This document shows positions 1-5,681 of a stretch of DNA of 5,681 nt, piece by piece; position 1 is the first letter of the stretch, and every line of letters begins with the position of its first letter. The translations under genes were made by a program, and so were the position numbers. The notes beneath the pieces are model-generated. The model did not search any database and was not told the origin of the DNA. It worked only from the letters and a program-made list of their open reading frames with translations. The stretch is from contig JARXKO010000101.1 of the NCBI GenBank assembly GCA_030271595.1, positions 1-5,681 on the forward strand, in the 5' to 3' direction. Source of the DNA: Pseudomonadota bacterium (GTDB lineage Bacteria; Pseudomonadota; Alphaproteobacteria; Sphingomonadales; Sphingomonadaceae).

Positions 1-125
1 CCCGCGACCGCTTCCTCGCCTATCGCGACAATTGCCCCAATCCATCGTGCATCGCCGACGGGTACACCGCCCGGATCCGCGAAATTCGCGACATCGCGGC
101 AGGACGCTGGCAGCCGCAGCGATAG
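1..125 (+). CDS. C-terminal end of an LprI-like (lysozyme-inhibitor-type) protein, partial
   Basis: Only the last 40 codons are present (frame begins at base 3, stop TAG 123-125), so the start and any signal peptide lie outside the window. The tail reads RFLAYRDNC, then a CX4C pair (NCPNPSC), then IADGYTARIREIRDI and GRW. From memory, the pattern 'R..FL..RD.C....CI..aY..Ri.eir' with two nearby cysteines is the usual end of the LprI N-terminal-type domain, found in small exported proteins of Proteobacteria; the cysteines probably form a disulfide in the periplasm. The frame is not interrupted. The 59 bp that follow lead into dnaE on the same strand, with no canonical intrinsic terminator, so some read-through into dnaE is possible. 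The family call rests on a short motif only and the biological role is unknown. Confidence 0.55.
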   Translation, partial: RDRFLAYRDNCPNPSCIADGYTARIREIRDIAAGRWQPQR

Positions 126-136
126 CTGGGGATAAT
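107..136 (+). promoter_or_regulatory. Candidate sigma70-type promoter for dnaE
   Basis: GATAAT at 131-136 matches the -10 consensus at five of six bases. CTGGCA at 107-112 matches TTGACA at four of six, with an 18-bp spacer. Transcription would begin near 143, leaving about 42 nt of leader before the GTG at 185. The -35 box lies inside the end of the upstream gene. This was found by eye, and chance matches are common, though AT-rich hexamers are scarce in this GC-rich DNA. Confidence 0.35.
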
Positions 137-184
137 TCCGCCGCTTCTCTTTCGCTGGCGGATACAAGGCCGCATATCGACTGC

Positions 185-3624
<3,440 letters not shown>

Positions 3625-3628
<4 letters not shown>

Positions 3629-4587
3629 ACCCCGTTTTGCGCCGCTGGCGGCGGTTCGGTCGCCGGCGATTCGCTCACTGGCGCGGGCTGAACATCGTTG
3701 ACCGGCGCCAGCTCCACCGCATCGGGATTGACCGCAGGCGCGTCGACCGTCTCGGCAGGCGGCGGCGGGGTTGCGGTTTCATATTCGGCGCCGGGCAGCG
3801 GCCGCGCCTTCCGGACGGTCGGCGGCGGCGCCTTGTTCACCGGTGCAGTCATACCCTGGTAGATGCAGGCATCGAGCCCGTCGCGGCCGACGCTGCCGAT
3901 GCGCGCGGCGATGGTATTGCCGTAGCGGCGGGTAAAGCCCTTGGGCGCGATCGCGCCGCGTTTCTTGGGCAGCGGCAGGACCGCCGCGATCCGCGCCGCC
4001 TCGTCCGCGCTCATCGCGCTCGCGTCATGGCCGAAATAGCGCAGCGAGGCCGCGTTGGCGCCATAAGTGCCGAGCCCGGTCTCGGCATCGTTGAGATAGA
4101 CTTCCATGATCCGGCGCTTGCCCCACAGATGTTCGATGAGGAACGTGAACCAGGCCTCGACCCCCTTGCGCGCATAACCCCCGCCATTCCACAGGAAGGT
4201 CGTCTTGGCGGTCTGCTGGCTGATCGTCGAGCCGCCCCGGATGCGCCCGCCGCTGGCGTTGCGTTTCATTGCATCTTCAATGGCTTCGAAGTCGAACCCG
4301 TGATGGCTGCAGAACTTGCTGTCTTCGGCCGCGATGGCGGCGCGGACCATGTCGCGGTCGAGGGTGCCGATGGGCATCCAGTCGCGCACGGCGCCGCGTC
4401 CGGCGATCTTGTCGGCGACCATGGTCGCAGTCGTCGGCGGGTTGATGAAGCGATAGGCGAGGACCCACAGCACCGACAGCAGGAAAAAGGCGATGACCAG
4501 CTTGATCAGGAAGCGGATCAGGCGGCCGAGAACCGAGCTTTTCGAGCGCGAGCGGCGGTATTGCGGGATCGATGAGCGTTTGGCCAT
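3625..4587 (-). CDS. mtgA: Monofunctional biosynthetic peptidoglycan transglycosylase (GT51) with Pro-rich C-terminal tail
   Basis: This enzyme polymerises lipid II into glycan strands on the periplasmic face of the inner membrane. The 320-residue product has a basic N-terminus, one membrane anchor (about 21-47) and a GT51 domain (about 65-245). Its motifs are AAEDSKFCSHHGFDF, with catalytic Glu E88, GGSTISQQTAKTTFLW (118-133), RKGVEAWFTFLIEHLWGKRR, and EVYLN (162-166), whose E162 is the second conserved Glu. GLGTYGANAASLRYFG follows. There is no transpeptidase domain, hence monofunctional. C93 and C241 are the only cysteines and could form a periplasmic disulfide (inference). Residues from about 252 to 320 form a low-complexity tail rich in Pro, Ala and acidic residues, making the protein longer than typical MtgA (about 230-240 residues). 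The ATG lies 9 bp after the stop of the upstream same-strand gene, behind only a weak AGAG, which suggests an operon with translational coupling. Confidence 0.95.
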
Positions 4588-4596
4588 ACTCTGGCT

Positions 4597-5406
4597 TTAT
4601 CCGGCCGGTTTGCCCGCCGCCACGGTCCAGTCGAGCGTGGCGATGAAATGGTCGGGATTGATCGCCACGTCATCCTCGCCGATCTGGTCGAACGGGTTTT
4701 CGAGATGGTCCTGGATATTCGACAGGCCGACCAGGATGAGCGCGAACAGAATCGGCATGACGAAAAACAATTTGGCGTCGAATTGCTCCGCCTGGAGCGC
4801 GAAATAGGGCCCGTAGAGCACGGTCAGAAGCGGGATGAAGAAATTGCTGAAGGCGCGGAGCGTGCGCGGTGTGCGATATTCGTAAATGTGGCGGATATTC
4901 TCCACCGCAGTCGCGATCCGGCTGACATATTGGTTGAGGCGCGAGCATTCGGTCGAGGCGAGCTTGGCGTGGCGCATGTCGCTGGCGAATTGCGACAGGC
5001 CGCCAACCGCGCCGTAGATCCGCCGCTCGAACCCGGGCATCTTGTCGATCGGCGATTTGCACATGTCGCGGCAGGCGCTGAGCAGCTCATGAAGCGAGCC
5101 CTTGAGCCGGGCGTCGCGGGCCACATCGTGACTGGGCAGCCAATCGCGCGACGCGAGGTACAGGGACCGCCCATTGGCCTTGATCGCGCCATATTCCTCA
5201 AGCGCCTTCTCGCGCCTGGCGTAGGCCGTGCTGATCGAGAAGACGAGCGGGAACACGATCGCGGTGGCGATCAGGGTCAGCGGGAAATCGGCCTTGATCC
5301 CGGTGAGCAGGCAGAGCCAGGTCGACGCCACCCCAAGCGCCGCGATCAACAGGCTCTTCGCATTGATGACCGTCAATATGCTCGACAAGGAACGGGGCAC
5401 GGGCAC
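4597..5406 (-). CDS. Bestrophin-like four-TM membrane protein, putative anion channel
   Basis: This 269-residue protein has four likely membrane helices in a 2+2 layout: about 17-36, 41-60, 185-205 and 212-230. A long, mostly helical soluble stretch (about 62-180) separates the pairs. Three features recall bestrophin (UPF0187/RFP-TM) chloride channels. AYARREKALEEYGAIKANGR follows TM2, like the bestrophin 'AY.R..EA...wG' segment. RTPRTLRAFSNFFIPLL leads into TM3. LENPFDQIGEDDVAIN (235-250) after TM4 resembles the 'iE.PFG...nDL.l' signature. The comparison is from memory, and the match is to layout and motifs rather than close identity. Bestrophins are pentameric anion channels; the function here is unproven. 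GTG 5406 is the first possible start, because an in-frame TGA lies at 5410-5412; a second GTG two codons in would sit too far from the SD. It probably forms an operon with downstream mtgA and is divergent from alaS. Confidence 0.7.
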   Translation of the reverse strand: MPVPRSLSSILTVINAKSLLIAALGVASTWLCLLTGIKADFPLTLIATAIVFPLVFSISTAYARREKALEEYGAIKANGRSLYLASRDWLPSHDVARDARLKGSLHELLSACRDMCKSPIDKMPGFERRIYGAVGGLSQFASDMRHAKLASTECSRLNQYVSRIATAVENIRHIYEYRTPRTLRAFSNFFIPLLTVLYGPYFALQAEQFDAKLFFVMPILFALILVGLSNIQDHLENPFDQIGEDDVAINPDHFIATLDWTVAAGKPAG

Positions 5407-5409
5407 TGA

Positions 5410-5681
<272 letters not shown>

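Noticed and set aside
138..161. Possible terminator hairpin CCGCC...GGCGG after the LprI-like gene
   Set aside because: The stem is only 5 bp with a 14-base loop, and no T-run follows. It also falls inside the predicted dnaE leader.
32..184. Upstream ATG extension of dnaE by 51 codons
   Set aside because: The extra segment overlaps the upstream gene in another frame for over 90 bp, is Arg/His-rich and does not match DnaE N-termini. Family alignment begins at GTG 185.
3637..4575. 312-codon plus-strand open frame opposite mtgA
   Set aside because: It is codon-aligned antisense of mtgA, the same GC-driven effect. The product is Arg-rich with no family resemblance.
4601..4608. CCGGCCGG palindrome at the end of the bestrophin-like gene
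   Set aside because: It encodes the last codons of the gene and is a simple GC-rich palindrome. It has no U-tract and no paired copy, so a terminator or operator is not supported.
4648..5409. 253-codon plus-strand open frame opposite the bestrophin-like gene
   Set aside because: It is an antisense shadow in the aligned frame. The minus-strand frame has a strong SD, coherent TM helices and conserved-looking motifs, so that one is the gene.

Overview
This GC-rich window comes from an alphaproteobacterial chromosome, most likely Sphingomonadales. That placement is inferred from the style of the DnaE, MtgA and AlaS proteins and from codon use; no search was run. It reads as core-genome housekeeping DNA. 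I see no insertion sequence, phage gene, CRISPR array, tRNA or rRNA, and no base-composition break that would mark transferred DNA.

Layout. The left edge holds the last 40 codons of a plus-strand gene ending like an LprI-type (lysozyme-inhibitor-like) protein. After a 59-bp gap comes a complete dnaE, the replicative DNA polymerase III alpha subunit, on the plus strand. I start it at GTG 185 rather than at the upstream ATG 32. Converging on it from the minus strand is mtgA, a monofunctional peptidoglycan glycosyltransferase with an unusually long Pro-rich tail. The two stop codons share one CTAG tetranucleotide, so there is no intergenic space between them. Nine bases upstream of mtgA, on the same strand, ends a 269-residue four-TM-segment protein that looks bestrophin-like, a possible anion channel. 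It starts at a GTG behind a strong Shine-Dalgarno sequence. A 108-bp divergent region with a short direct repeat separates it from the start of alaS (alanyl-tRNA synthetase), which runs off the right edge.

How the genes relate. dnaE (replication) and alaS (translation) are independent housekeeping genes. The bestrophin-like gene and mtgA are probably co-transcribed as an envelope pair: one inner-membrane channel-like protein and one membrane-anchored cell-wall polymerase. I found no clear evidence of a new multi-gene system. The points most worth a second look are the poorly characterised bestrophin-like gene and its tight link to mtgA, the shared-stop convergence, the MtgA tail, and the SD-poor, very short predicted leader of alaS.
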